From assembly GCA_025060625.1 (NCBI GenBank), contig JANXBR010000004.1, forward strand, positions 1-41,509: 41,509 nucleotides of DNA, read 5' to 3'. This DNA is from Thermodesulfovibrio sp. GTDB lineage: Bacteria; Nitrospirota; Thermodesulfovibrionia; Thermodesulfovibrionales; Thermodesulfovibrionaceae. Positions 27,189-35,980 of the stretch are shown here, piece by piece (position 1 is the stretch's first letter; each line of letters starts with the position of its first letter). The position numbers were made by a program, and so were the translations under genes. Below the pieces are notes generated by a model. It was given only the letters and a program-made list of their open reading frames with translations, was not told the origin of the DNA and searched no databases.

Positions 27189-29324
27189 TTATTTTTTTGT
27201 GACAGTTTTATTTTCTATCTCTCGCAGTGCTTCTTTTCTGCTTAAACGAGCTCTTCCCAGCTCGTCAATCTCAATTACTTTAACAGGAATTTGATCTCCT
27301 ATTTTTAATACTTCAGATACTTTTTGAATTCGTTTATCAGATATTTGAGATATATGGAGCAGACCTTCAACTCCAGGCATTATTTCCACAAAAGCACCAA
27401 AATCTACTATTCTTGTTACCTTTCCCATGTAGATTCTTCCAAGTTCAGCTTCTTGGGTGATCCCTTTTATTATTTCAATTGCTTTTTTAGCAGAGTCTTC
27501 ATTGTATGAAGCTATTTTGACGATTCCTTCTTTATCTTCAATATCTATTTTTACCCCTGTCTCTTCTATAATTCCTTTTATTACCTTACCACCAGTACCG
27601 ATTATATCTCTGATTTTTTCAGGCTTGACTTGAATTTTATATATTCTCGGAGCATATAGGGAAAGTTCTTTTTTAGGTTCTGAGATTGTTTCAGCCATTT
27701 TTTTAAGTATGAATAGTCGTGCCCTTTTTGCTTGCTCAAGAGCTTGTTTAAATATTTCATAACTGATTCCTGAAATTTTTACATCCATCTGGAAGGCAGT
27801 TATGCCCTTTTCAGTTCCTGCTACTTTGAAGTCCATATCACCATAGTGGTCTTCCATTCCGAGAATATCTGTAAGAATAACGGTCATTTCTTCCTCTTTA
27901 ATAAGTCCCATAGCAACTCCTGCAACAGGTGCTTTTATGGGCACTCCAGCATCCATAAGAGAAAGCGTTGCTCCACATACAGTAGCCATTGATGATGAAC
28001 CATTTGATTCAAGAATATCCGATACAACCCTTATTGTATATGGAAATTCATCCTTTGATGGAATTACATAACTCAAAGCTCTTTCTGCGAGATAACCATG
28101 ACCGATTTCTCTTCTTCCAGGTGCTCGTAATGGTTTAACCTCTCCAACACTGAAGGGTAAAAAATTATAGTGTAGCATAAAGGTTTTGAATATCTCGCCT
28201 TCAAGCGAATCAACTTTTTGTTCATCCTCTGAAGTGCCTAAGGTTGTTGCAACAAGAGCTTGAGTTTCTCCCCTTGTAAATAAAGCAGATCCATGAACTC
28301 TCGGTAGTATTCCAATCATGCATGTAATGTTTCTTATTTCATCGGGTTTTCTACCATCAACTCTTATACCTTTCTTTAAATATGATTGTCGCATTTGTTT
28401 TTTAACGACTTTATCAAAAGCTTTAGTTATCTGGAGGGATAAATCTTTATCATAATTACTGCCATATATTTTATGGCGAAACTCCTCAGTATTTAAACTT
28501 TTAAGGCATTCATTAAGAAGTTCATCAAGGGCTTGCTGTCTTTCAAGTTTTTTTGGAAGAAATAAAGCATTTTCAATCTTTGTTAGAATTATATTTGAAA
28601 TTGCCTTTTGAAGTTCTTCGTCTTCATTAGGATAGATAATTTCTTTTTTTGGTTTACTTACTAATTGCTGTAGTTTTTTTTGCAATTCAACAATTTTTTT
28701 AATATGGATATGGGCAAATTTTAAGGCATCTACAAGAATATCCTCAGAGCATTCTGCAGCTCCACCTTCAACCATGGTTACAGCATCTTCTGTGCCTGCA
28801 ACTACGAGGTTAAGAATGCTTTTTTCTGATTCCACATTGTCAGGATTTAAAATGAATTCATCTCCAACCATTCCAACTCTTACAGCTCCAACAGGTCCAC
28901 CAAATGGAATATCCGATATGGTTAAAGCAGATGAGATTCCAATTATACTTAGAATATCAGCAATATTTTCATCACCATAAGAAAGTACAGATGCTATGCC
29001 CTGAGTTTCACAGTTAAATCCCTCAGGAAAAAGAGGTCTTATAGGTCTGTCAATTAAACGGGAGACAAGAATTTCTCTATCAGTAGGTTTGCCTTCTCTT
29101 TTAAAAAAACCTCCTGGTATTTTCCCTGCTGAGTAGGCTTTTTCCTGATAGTCAATTGTCAGTGGAACAAAATCCAGTCCTTCTTTGGGCGTTTTTTCAG
29201 CAACCACAGTGGATAATACATATGTGTCTCCATATTTTACTAAAACTGAACCATTTGTTTGTTTTGCAAAAACTCCTGTTTGTAAAATAAGTTTTTTTCC
29301 TTTAATCTCAATTTCTACTTCCAC
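27189..29324 (-). CDS. pnp: Polyribonucleotide nucleotidyltransferase (PNPase)
   Basis: Phosphorolytic 3'-to-5' exoribonuclease for RNA turnover and quality control. It has two RNase PH-type cores with a helical linker (about 1-530), then a KH domain (about 555-610, with DIIGTGGKVIKGI) and an S1 domain (about 625-695, GKVTRIVDFGAFVEIMPGVEGLLHISQIS). The length of 711 residues is standard. The start is a GTG preceded by GAGG. It follows rpsO after 18 bases or so, the conserved rpsO-pnp order. Confidence 0.97.
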   Translation of the reverse strand: MEVEIEIKGKKLILQTGVFAKQTNGSVLVKYGDTYVLSTVVAEKTPKEGLDFVPLTIDYQEKAYSAGKIPGGFFKREGKPTDREILVSRLIDRPIRPLFPEGFNCETQGIASVLSYGDENIADILSIIGISSALTISDIPFGGPVGAVRVGMVGDEFILNPDNVESEKSILNLVVAGTEDAVTMVEGGAAECSEDILVDALKFAHIHIKKIVELQKKLQQLVSKPKKEIIYPNEDEELQKAISNIILTKIENALFLPKKLERQQALDELLNECLKSLNTEEFRHKIYGSNYDKDLSLQITKAFDKVVKKQMRQSYLKKGIRVDGRKPDEIRNITCMIGILPRVHGSALFTRGETQALVATTLGTSEDEQKVDSLEGEIFKTFMLHYNFLPFSVGEVKPLRAPGRREIGHGYLAERALSYVIPSKDEFPYTIRVVSDILESNGSSSMATVCGATLSLMDAGVPIKAPVAGVAMGLIKEEEMTVILTDILGMEDHYGDMDFKVAGTEKGITAFQMDVKISGISYEIFKQALEQAKRARLFILKKMAETISEPKKELSLYAPRIYKIQVKPEKIRDIIGTGGKVIKGIIEETGVKIDIEDKEGIVKIASYNEDSAKKAIEIIKGITQEAELGRIYMGKVTRIVDFGAFVEIMPGVEGLLHISQISDKRIQKVSEVLKIGDQIPVKVIEIDELGRARLSRKEALREIENKTVTKK

Positions 29325-29342
29325 ATTCTGCCTCTTTTCAAT

Positions 29343-29612
29343 TTATTTTCTGATACTGAGTCTTTCAATGAGTTTGCCATATCGTTCTTTGTCAATTTTT
29401 TTTAGATAATTTAAAAGCTTTCTTCTTTGTGCTACTAATTTAATAAGACCTCTTCTTGAATGGTGATCCTTTTTATGAATTTTAAAATGTTCCGTTAAAT
29501 AATTAATTCTTTCAGTCATTAGAGCAATCTGCACCTCAGGTGAACCTGTATCAGAAGAATGGATTTTAAAACTTTCTATAAGCTCCTTTTTTCTCTCTGG
29601 AGAAATTCCCAT
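29343..29612 (-). CDS. rpsO: 30S ribosomal protein S15
   Basis: Primary 16S rRNA-binding protein of the small subunit. From the ATG at 29612 it is 89 residues, the exact family length, with [39 protein letters not shown] as signature. An upstream GTG (29624) also opens the frame, but it lies within the AAAGGTGG that serves as ribosome binding site for this ATG, so the shorter start is chosen. The rpsO-pnp pair is conserved and S15 often controls its own translation. Confidence 0.97.
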   Translation of the reverse strand: MGISPERKKELIESFKIHSSDTGSPEVQIALMTERINYLTEHFKIHKKDHHSRRGLIKLVAQRRKLLNYLKKIDKERYGKLIERLSIRK

Positions 29613-29620
29613 TGTCTTCA

Positions 29621-29628
29621 CCACCTTT
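29621..29628 (-). promoter_or_regulatory. Ribosome binding site that fixes the rpsO start
   Basis: On the minus strand AAAGGTGG lies eight bases before the ATG at 29612. It overlaps two in-frame GTG codons that would otherwise give a start four or five codons earlier, so the ATG is the real start. Confidence 0.75.
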
Positions 29629-29681
29629 CTTGAAAGGATTAATTTTAAAAATTAACATAAAATTAAGAATTTAGTAAAGTT

Positions 29682-31712
29682 TTAAGCCTCACTATTAACT
29701 GAAATTAAGTAAAAAGAGCTTTTCAATTCTTCAATGAGTTTTAATCTATGTTGATGACAACTGAGTATAATTACTTGATTTGAATTTGAAATCTCCTTTA
29801 TTAAATATTTCATGCCCTTAATAAATCTTTCATCATCTGAGTGTGCAAATGGTTCATCCAGTATAAAAGGAATTTTTATACCCCTACTTAGTAAGTCAGC
29901 AAGCATAAGTCTTACAGTAAGGTATATTTGTTCTGTTATGCCTCCGCTAAGTTTGCTCTCAATTTCTTTTTCAGATAAGGGATATTCAATTTCTGGAACT
30001 TTTATATTAAAAGATAAGTCTTTACCAAAAGATATATATACTGTTTTGTCTGTTATCTTACTTAAAAGTGTTGAAGCCTTTTTGTTTAATTTTTCAGACC
30101 AGCGTTCATGATGTTTTTTTGTAATATTTTCAAGTACTTCAAAAGATTTTTGTAAAGCCCTTTTAAATCTTTCCAGATTTTCTATGTTTTTTGTAATAGA
30201 CTGAATTTGTTCAGTTATTTTTTCAATTTCTTTTCTGTATTGTATAATTTTATCGTAATCTGCTTGTAGTTTATGAAGATTATCTTTTATCTGTTCTTTA
30301 AGTTTAATAAGTTTTTCCCTTTTCTGTTCATATTGTTCAATATTTGTATTGCTAATTTCATTATTTTTGGAAATAATTTTTGATTCATAGAAGTCTATTT
30401 CATTTTTTGAAAGTAGAAGTTTTTTAAACTCTTCAATTTTTCTGGAATTTTCAATAAATTCTTTAATTTCATTTTTATGTGTATTCATTTTTTTAAAAAA
30501 ACTGAAGAATTCACTTTTGTCATTTATTGGGATGGTAAAATTAGAAATTATATTGTTTATTTTTTCAGAAATATCATCATATTTTAATTTTAAAGTTTTT
30601 ATTTCATGGTTTAGTTTTTTATTTTCGCTATTAAGTTTGAATTGATAAAAAAGGCTAAAAATACAGAAAATAATTCCAATATAAAATATTTTATCTATAA
30701 AAATTCCCCCTAAAATACTAAAAATAGCTGTTAGAATACTTATCAAATATACATTTTTTAGAAATTTTTTTGTTTTTTCTTTTCTTTCTTCATTTAATAT
30801 TAAATCTCTCTGTAAAGACTGAACTTCATTTTCATAAAGAACTATAAATTGTTGCTCTTCAGGTTTTAGATTTTCAAAATCTTTAGAAAACTGCACAATT
30901 CGTTCAAGTTCTTTTAATTCGTTATTTCTTTTTTCAAGATTTTGAATTTCTGCACGGTAAAAATTATCTTGTTGAATTTTCCATGTAGCATAATCACTAT
31001 CAAGTTTTATAAGCTTGTAGTTTATGTTATCAAATTCAGAAAGTAATTCAGTGTAATTTTTAATAATTTCCGTTTCTTTTTCTATTAAATTTTGTAGATA
31101 TGATTTTTTTTCTTCGTAATCAGATAGTTTTTCTTCCCATATTTTTATTGCTGTATCCAGCTTACCTTTTGTAATAAAAGGAAATAATGCACCACTGTGA
31201 ATGTTATCATAAAGTGCTTCTTTTATTTTGGATAAAGCTGAAGATGCTGATGTATCCCGAAAACCTGTATCAATAGCCTGTTCTAAAAAGGATGTGACTG
31301 GATAGAGTTCTTTGGTATTTATTCCCGACTTTTGAGCTAAGTAAGAACTATTAATGAAAATTTCTCTCGGAATGTTAAAAATAATCTCTCCAGGTAGTTT
31401 TTTTATTATTTTTCCTTTATTTTTAGTTTCATATTTTATAGGATTGCCATTTTTAAATATCTGATATCCTTTGTAATTTCTTGTAATCTGAAAAAATTCA
31501 TTATCTGCCTCTATTTCCAGTGTAATCTTTCCATTGTTCAAAGGTATTATAGGCTGTTTTGATGGATAAAGAGCTTCAACTATAGATTTTGCAAGAACAG
31601 ACTTGCCAGTTTCATTTCTGTCAATTATTAAATTGCAAGAATGTTCAAAAATAAATTCTTTATTTTTATAAGGTCCGATATTTTCTATTAATATTCTTTT
31701 AATTCTCATCAT
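29682..31712 (-). CDS. SbcC/Rad50-like ATPase with a membrane hairpin (YhaN type)
   Basis: SMC-like ATPase of 676 residues. The N-terminal Walker A is the variant DRNETGKSVL (31-40). Long coiled-coil arms follow (about 185-310 and 360-540), the signature LSGG is at 588-591 and Walker B IPFILDEPFAHSD at 614-626. In place of the zinc hook (no CxxC at the tip) there is a double hydrophobic hairpin at about 320-356, as in Bacillus YhaN, so the arms may be tethered to the membrane. It is the partner of the phosphoesterase gene, which it overlaps by 14 bases. Role: DNA end processing, with the membrane link an inference. Confidence 0.85.
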   Translation of the reverse strand: MMRIKRILIENIGPYKNKEFIFEHSCNLIIDRNETGKSVLAKSIVEALYPSKQPIIPLNNGKITLEIEADNEFFQITRNYKGYQIFKNGNPIKYETKNKGKIIKKLPGEIIFNIPREIFINSSYLAQKSGINTKELYPVTSFLEQAIDTGFRDTSASSALSKIKEALYDNIHSGALFPFITKGKLDTAIKIWEEKLSDYEEKKSYLQNLIEKETEIIKNYTELLSEFDNINYKLIKLDSDYATWKIQQDNFYRAEIQNLEKRNNELKELERIVQFSKDFENLKPEEQQFIVLYENEVQSLQRDLILNEERKEKTKKFLKNVYLISILTAIFSILGGIFIDKIFYIGIIFCIFSLFYQFKLNSENKKLNHEIKTLKLKYDDISEKINNIISNFTIPINDKSEFFSFFKKMNTHKNEIKEFIENSRKIEEFKKLLLSKNEIDFYESKIISKNNEISNTNIEQYEQKREKLIKLKEQIKDNLHKLQADYDKIIQYRKEIEKITEQIQSITKNIENLERFKRALQKSFEVLENITKKHHERWSEKLNKKASTLLSKITDKTVYISFGKDLSFNIKVPEIEYPLSEKEIESKLSGGITEQIYLTVRLMLADLLSRGIKIPFILDEPFAHSDDERFIKGMKYLIKEISNSNQVIILSCHQHRLKLIEELKSSFYLISVNSEA

Positions 31713-32838
31713 AAAATCTTGGAGTTATTTGTTTACCAGCAAAAGCATCAAGCCCATAGATTAAAGCATCTTCAAGAATTTGTTTTTCTCTGCCATCGGC
31801 ATTTTCAATGAGTTTGAGCATTTCATTAATAAATGTACCCATAGTTGTTTCTGGTGAAGTTTCTTTCAGTTTTTCCATATCAAATTTTGTGAATTCAGAA
31901 GTATCAAACAGAATTTTGTATTCAGAGAAAAGCTCTTTTAAATACATTATGCTTAAATCACCCATACCTTTAATTTTTAAAATAAAAAGACTATCCTTAG
32001 GATTATTACTGTCTGATATTTCAGATAATATGACATTTTTAATTTTTTCAATATTTTGAGAGGGTGAAACTTCAATCTTTTTGATTGAGAAATCACTTAA
32101 TTCAACGAATTCTACTTCAGTAGATATTTTGTTATCTTTTTTTATAATCTCAACAATCAATCCACCTCTTTTTCCATATTCAGCAATGGAAACTGGTACC
32201 ATACTGCCTGGATAGGCTGATTTAATTACTGAACCATCAGAGATTTCAGAGTAGTTATGATAATGTCCAAGAGCAACATAGTCAAAATTAGAATTTAATA
32301 TATCTTTGTCTTCAAAAGGATTCCATATTTCCTTACCCTGTGGAGAAAAATTTATTCTTGATGCATGAATTACAGCTATATTAATTTTTGATGGCTCAAT
32401 ATTGATTGGCTTATCAAAGGCTTTAGCTTGTCTATTTAAGCATGGTTTGCCATAAATATTTATATCTCCAAATGAAAAATTGGAGAATTCTGGTATTTTA
32501 AAAATTTTTACATTTTCGCTCCAATCCTTAATTCTTAATATATTTAGAAATCTTTGATCATAGGCACAATTAAAGTTTAAAAAATCATGATTTCCTGGAG
32601 AAATTACTACTGGTTTAGGATGAATTAATTCAAAAGTTTCATTTAAAAACTCTATATCCTCCCTGTAAATTTTATCGTTTTCAAATAAATCTCCCGAAAT
32701 TATTAGGGCATCAAGATTATTATCTCTGACTATATTAATTGCCTTTAATATAGCTCTCTTACAATATTTAGTTCTATCTAAGCCTCTAATTTGAAAGCCC
32801 AAATGAAGATCCGCAACATGTAAAAATTTGAATTTCAT
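31699..32838 (-). CDS. SbcD/Mre11-like metallophosphoesterase (YhaO type)
   Basis: Calcineurin-type nuclease of the SbcD/Mre11/YhaO group, 379 residues. All metal-site blocks are present: DLH (D10, H12), GD (49-50), GNHD (82-85), the HAS histidine at 158 and GHYH (191-194). The later part has the capping domain and a C-terminal helical tail that would bind the ATPase base. It precedes the Rad50-like gene with overlapping ends, so the two make a complex. A 99-base gap separates it from the DpdA-like gene. YhaO proper or a clade specific to this island cannot be decided here. Confidence 0.88.
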   Translation of the reverse strand: MKFKFLHVADLHLGFQIRGLDRTKYCKRAILKAINIVRDNNLDALIISGDLFENDKIYREDIEFLNETFELIHPKPVVISPGNHDFLNFNCAYDQRFLNILRIKDWSENVKIFKIPEFSNFSFGDINIYGKPCLNRQAKAFDKPINIEPSKINIAVIHASRINFSPQGKEIWNPFEDKDILNSNFDYVALGHYHNYSEISDGSVIKSAYPGSMVPVSIAEYGKRGGLIVEIIKKDNKISTEVEFVELSDFSIKKIEVSPSQNIEKIKNVILSEISDSNNPKDSLFILKIKGMGDLSIMYLKELFSEYKILFDTSEFTKFDMEKLKETSPETTMGTFINEMLKLIENADGREKQILEDALIYGLDAFAGKQITPRFYDEN

Positions 32839-32937
32839 AGTTTTATTATAAGAGATTTTTTTCTATTTGATGTATGAGAATAATTATCGTTTCAAATAAG
32901 AAAGCCAATTTTGTATCTTTAAATATTATATTTAAAA

Positions 32938-34197
32938 TCAACTCTTATTTTTTAAAATAAAATCGTAAAATATTTTAATATTATGGAATCCTCTTCTTTT
33001 ATTTCTATTTGAACCTCTAAATATTATTACTTCCACACCAATTTTTCTGCATATCTCACAATTACATTTTTCCCAGGGTCTATCCATTAATGTCTTTCTA
33101 TATTTATCGTAATGGTGATTACCGTCATATTCTCTTAAAAGAAGTTTATCGTATTCAAGAATCGTATTTAGAACTTCTTCAATATTTTTTGTTTTTCTGT
33201 CTGCATAATCTCTTAAGACTTTTAATGCTTTTGTTTCCATTTCTATTACTTTGTCTATTGAATAGCCCTCTTTTAAGGCATTTTTTATTAATACAGGATT
33301 ATCAGAATAGGGTACTCTTATTGCAGCATACCAATCCCCATTTTTTGTAATATAATTTCTACCTGCTCTTAACCATGCTTTTCTTAAAAATGAAGCACTA
33401 TCAAGACTTGAAACACCTAAGGATTTGAATTCCTTTATTATTTGTGGACGTAGTATTCCGAAAAGATGAATTTTAATATTTTTTTTAGCAATAACTTTTT
33501 TCACTCTTTTAAGAATTTCAACTATTTCATCATCTGATTTCGGCACTAATGTGCCAATTCCAATATATGAATATCCCATTTCAATTAATCTTGCTGTGGA
33601 ATCTGCATAAGTCTCTGGTGAGTAACCTTGCACTGCTCCAATAGGTATGAAGTTTAGATTTTTCTTTCTATGATATTTAATAAAATCCTTAGCATTACTA
33701 ATGCTTAACTGACGTCTTTGTTCTTTTTGCTGGTCTGTGAGTGGAATTTTTATCTTTTTATTTCCATCAACTTTTTTTACTATTATATCTGGAATCATGT
33801 GGTCAACTGAAACACCGTAGTCAAATCTTAGAGATTGATATGTTTCAGCAACTTTCTCAGTATGATAATCATCTGGTGGTATTTCTTCATTAATATAACT
33901 AAATGCGCCACAATCTCCCATGACTTCTAATTTTGATTTGGGATGTATTTTAAGATATTCTTTGATAGAACCGTAAGTTCTGACTTGCCTTTGTCCATTG
34001 ATGTCTGAATTTAAATTAATTTTATTTTTGAAAATTGCTAAACTAACTAAAATTCCGTCATAGGGAGGCTTTTTGAAAATTTGGTGAGCATATATATCAG
34101 TATCATAGGCTATGGATTTATCTCTGCTGAATTCATCATTTTCAAAGTTATAATTTGGATCTAATCGGTCTTCCCAATCAGGTAAAAAGTAACGCAT
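32938..34197 (-). CDS. DpdA-like tRNA-guanine transglycosylase family protein
   Basis: Enzyme of the tRNA-guanine transglycosylase superfamily, with the DpdA-like N-terminus (RYFLPDWEDRLDPNYNF). Family residues appear intact: D95 in GDCGAF (substrate-pocket aspartate), D132, the GAVQG loop (187-191), G213/G215, the nucleophile candidate D266 in SSLDSASF, and a zinc site C378-x-C380-x2-C383 with H405. DpdA inserts the 7-deazaguanine preQ0 into DNA in the dpd system; other members act on tRNA. The ATG at 34197 is preferred over a TTG at 34200. It lies six bases after the HerA-like stop. Whether the substrate is DNA or tRNA is open; position beside DNA enzymes favours DNA. Confidence 0.8.
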   Translation of the reverse strand: MRYFLPDWEDRLDPNYNFENDEFSRDKSIAYDTDIYAHQIFKKPPYDGILVSLAIFKNKINLNSDINGQRQVRTYGSIKEYLKIHPKSKLEVMGDCGAFSYINEEIPPDDYHTEKVAETYQSLRFDYGVSVDHMIPDIIVKKVDGNKKIKIPLTDQQKEQRRQLSISNAKDFIKYHRKKNLNFIPIGAVQGYSPETYADSTARLIEMGYSYIGIGTLVPKSDDEIVEILKRVKKVIAKKNIKIHLFGILRPQIIKEFKSLGVSSLDSASFLRKAWLRAGRNYITKNGDWYAAIRVPYSDNPVLIKNALKEGYSIDKVIEMETKALKVLRDYADRKTKNIEEVLNTILEYDKLLLREYDGNHHYDKYRKTLMDRPWEKCNCEICRKIGVEVIIFRGSNRNKRRGFHNIKIFYDFILKNKS

Positions 34198-34203
34198 CAA
34201 TCA

Positions 34204-35979
34204 TTATTTATTTTTATTAATTTCGTCTAAAAATTTATTTATCCTATCATCAGCATTTTCAGTGTGAATAGGTATTGGAATAGCATCAAGTCCTGTTGCA
34301 TCATAACTAACGAGAAGCCAATCACCTTTTTTAAATTTAAATGTTTGCTTAAATATATCCTCTGATATTCCAAAAGCCTGAGCTACCACTTCTCTGTCTG
34401 TTTGTCTTGGAAGCTTGCTTATAAAGTAAGTATGAGGCTGTGCCATTATACTTGTATCCAGATATCTTACCCTCTGTGTAGCTATTCCGAGCCCTAATCC
34501 AAATTTTCTCCCTCTTCGCGCTATGGTCATAGCAATAGATGAAGACAGTTCATATGAACCCTTTGGTTGTTGGGGAATAAACTCATCAGCTTCGTCAAAA
34601 ACAAATAGACATAGTGGAGTTATTTCACCTGTCATACGCCTATTATCATATAATTCGTTGCCTAATCTATGGGCAAACTCTCTTAGTATATCAGGGTTGT
34701 GAGAGTTTATTATATAAAGAGAGGAAGATGTTTTGTCATTAAGTTCAGAAATTATCTCATTAGTGGTTATACCACATTTAATATCTTTGTTACTTGTTAA
34801 AATCACACTTTTTAATACATTAATTAGATTTGAAAAATCTTCTCTATATTGATTAAACTTTTCAGTTTTTTCTAAATTTTGCAGTAATTTTTGCGCTAAA
34901 TCAGAAGTTAATTTCTCATCTTGGTCTTTGTATTTGCCAAAAACTTGTCCGATAATATTATTTATATTATTCCAATGAGAAGAACCTTTTTGCCTTTTGC
35001 CCCAGGGATTACCTTTTTGTACAGCCTGATCAACGGTTAAATCTAAAAGTTCCTGCCATAGTTTGATTTTCTTGTGGTATATTAACAATCCCAAAGGTTT
35101 TATAAAGTCATTCTGTCTTCTTTTAAGCATCTTTGGAAGTAAAGTGGTTTTTTGATAAATTTCAGCGATCTGTCTTGTTAATTTGATCTCATTATTTAAG
35201 CATTTAAAGACAATATCAGGTAGAGTCTTTTCCTCAAGGCATATAATTTTTGCTTTAGGAATTTTTAGAAGCTGATCAATTAAAAGTGCCGTATATTCTC
35301 CCATTAGATCAAATAATATTATCTTTACGGGTTCTTTAGTATTCTCTAAAATTTTGCTTATTAATGTGCTCATAAAGTTAGATTTACCTGCACCAGTGAA
35401 ACCAAATACTCCAAAATGAACCTTTATCAGGTCTTCAATTCGGAGTAGTATGTTAATCTCAGGGTCTCTTACTAAATTACCTATTATTAATGTATTTTCA
35501 ACTTCTGGATTTATCCCCAAATTAATAACTCTCTGTGTATATTCATTATTTAACAAATTAACCTTTGCTCCAATCATAGGAATGTTTTCCTCTATTTGAA
35601 AAGTGGTTTCATCATTAGTAAGTTTGAGCTCAAAATTAGTAGGAACAGCAATACACCTTATTTTTGTTGTGTCTTCAGTAGATTCATTTTCTTGCTCCCA
35701 GTCCAAACATGCGCTGTGTGCAGCTTCAACAATAAATCCAGGGTAGCCACTGATATCAGAGCCAAGAGCATAATGCATAGGTAAAATTGAGACTATCTCT
35801 AAAATACTCAAATGTGTTTCCATATTATTTGATGCAAAATTAGGAACAACAACCATAGTACCTTCACGAATAAGATTTATAGCTTTTTTTGTATAATCAA
35901 ACCAGATTTCAAACTCGTATCTTGTATCTGGATTCTCCGTGATTTTCATTAATGTGCCAAATATATTTGGAATAAACAT
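34204..35979 (-). CDS. HerA-like hexameric DNA-translocating ATPase
   Basis: FtsK/HerA-superfamily ATPase of 591 residues. Walker A GFTGAGKS is at 193-200, Walker B CLFVFDEADEF at 457-467, followed by the arginine-rich RRGRKFGLGLGIATQR and the sensor block typical of HerA. The N-terminal 180 residues should be the HAS-barrel-type domain. A region of about 200 residues between the Walker motifs (about 250-440) is longer than in archaeal HerA. The ATG has an AGGAGG eight bases upstream, inside the end of the NurA-like gene. HerA and NurA form a 5'-end resection machine in archaea; here they are adjacent. Confidence 0.88.
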   Translation of the reverse strand: MFIPNIFGTLMKITENPDTRYEFEIWFDYTKKAINLIREGTMVVVPNFASNNMETHLSILEIVSILPMHYALGSDISGYPGFIVEAAHSACLDWEQENESTEDTTKIRCIAVPTNFELKLTNDETTFQIEENIPMIGAKVNLLNNEYTQRVINLGINPEVENTLIIGNLVRDPEINILLRIEDLIKVHFGVFGFTGAGKSNFMSTLISKILENTKEPVKIILFDLMGEYTALLIDQLLKIPKAKIICLEEKTLPDIVFKCLNNEIKLTRQIAEIYQKTTLLPKMLKRRQNDFIKPLGLLIYHKKIKLWQELLDLTVDQAVQKGNPWGKRQKGSSHWNNINNIIGQVFGKYKDQDEKLTSDLAQKLLQNLEKTEKFNQYREDFSNLINVLKSVILTSNKDIKCGITTNEIISELNDKTSSSLYIINSHNPDILREFAHRLGNELYDNRRMTGEITPLCLFVFDEADEFIPQQPKGSYELSSSIAMTIARRGRKFGLGLGIATQRVRYLDTSIMAQPHTYFISKLPRQTDREVVAQAFGISEDIFKQTFKFKKGDWLLVSYDATGLDAIPIPIHTENADDRINKFLDEINKNK

Positions 35980-35980
35980 T

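Noticed and set aside
29622-29624. GTG at 29624 as the rpsO start (93 residues)
   Set aside because: It lies inside the AAAGGTGG ribosome binding site of the ATG at 29612, and the shorter form has the standard S15 length.
29682-32838. Standard SbcCD pair
   Set aside because: The ATPase is too short (676 against about 1000 residues), lacks a CxxC zinc hook and has a membrane hairpin, so a YhaN/YhaO-type pair is a better description.
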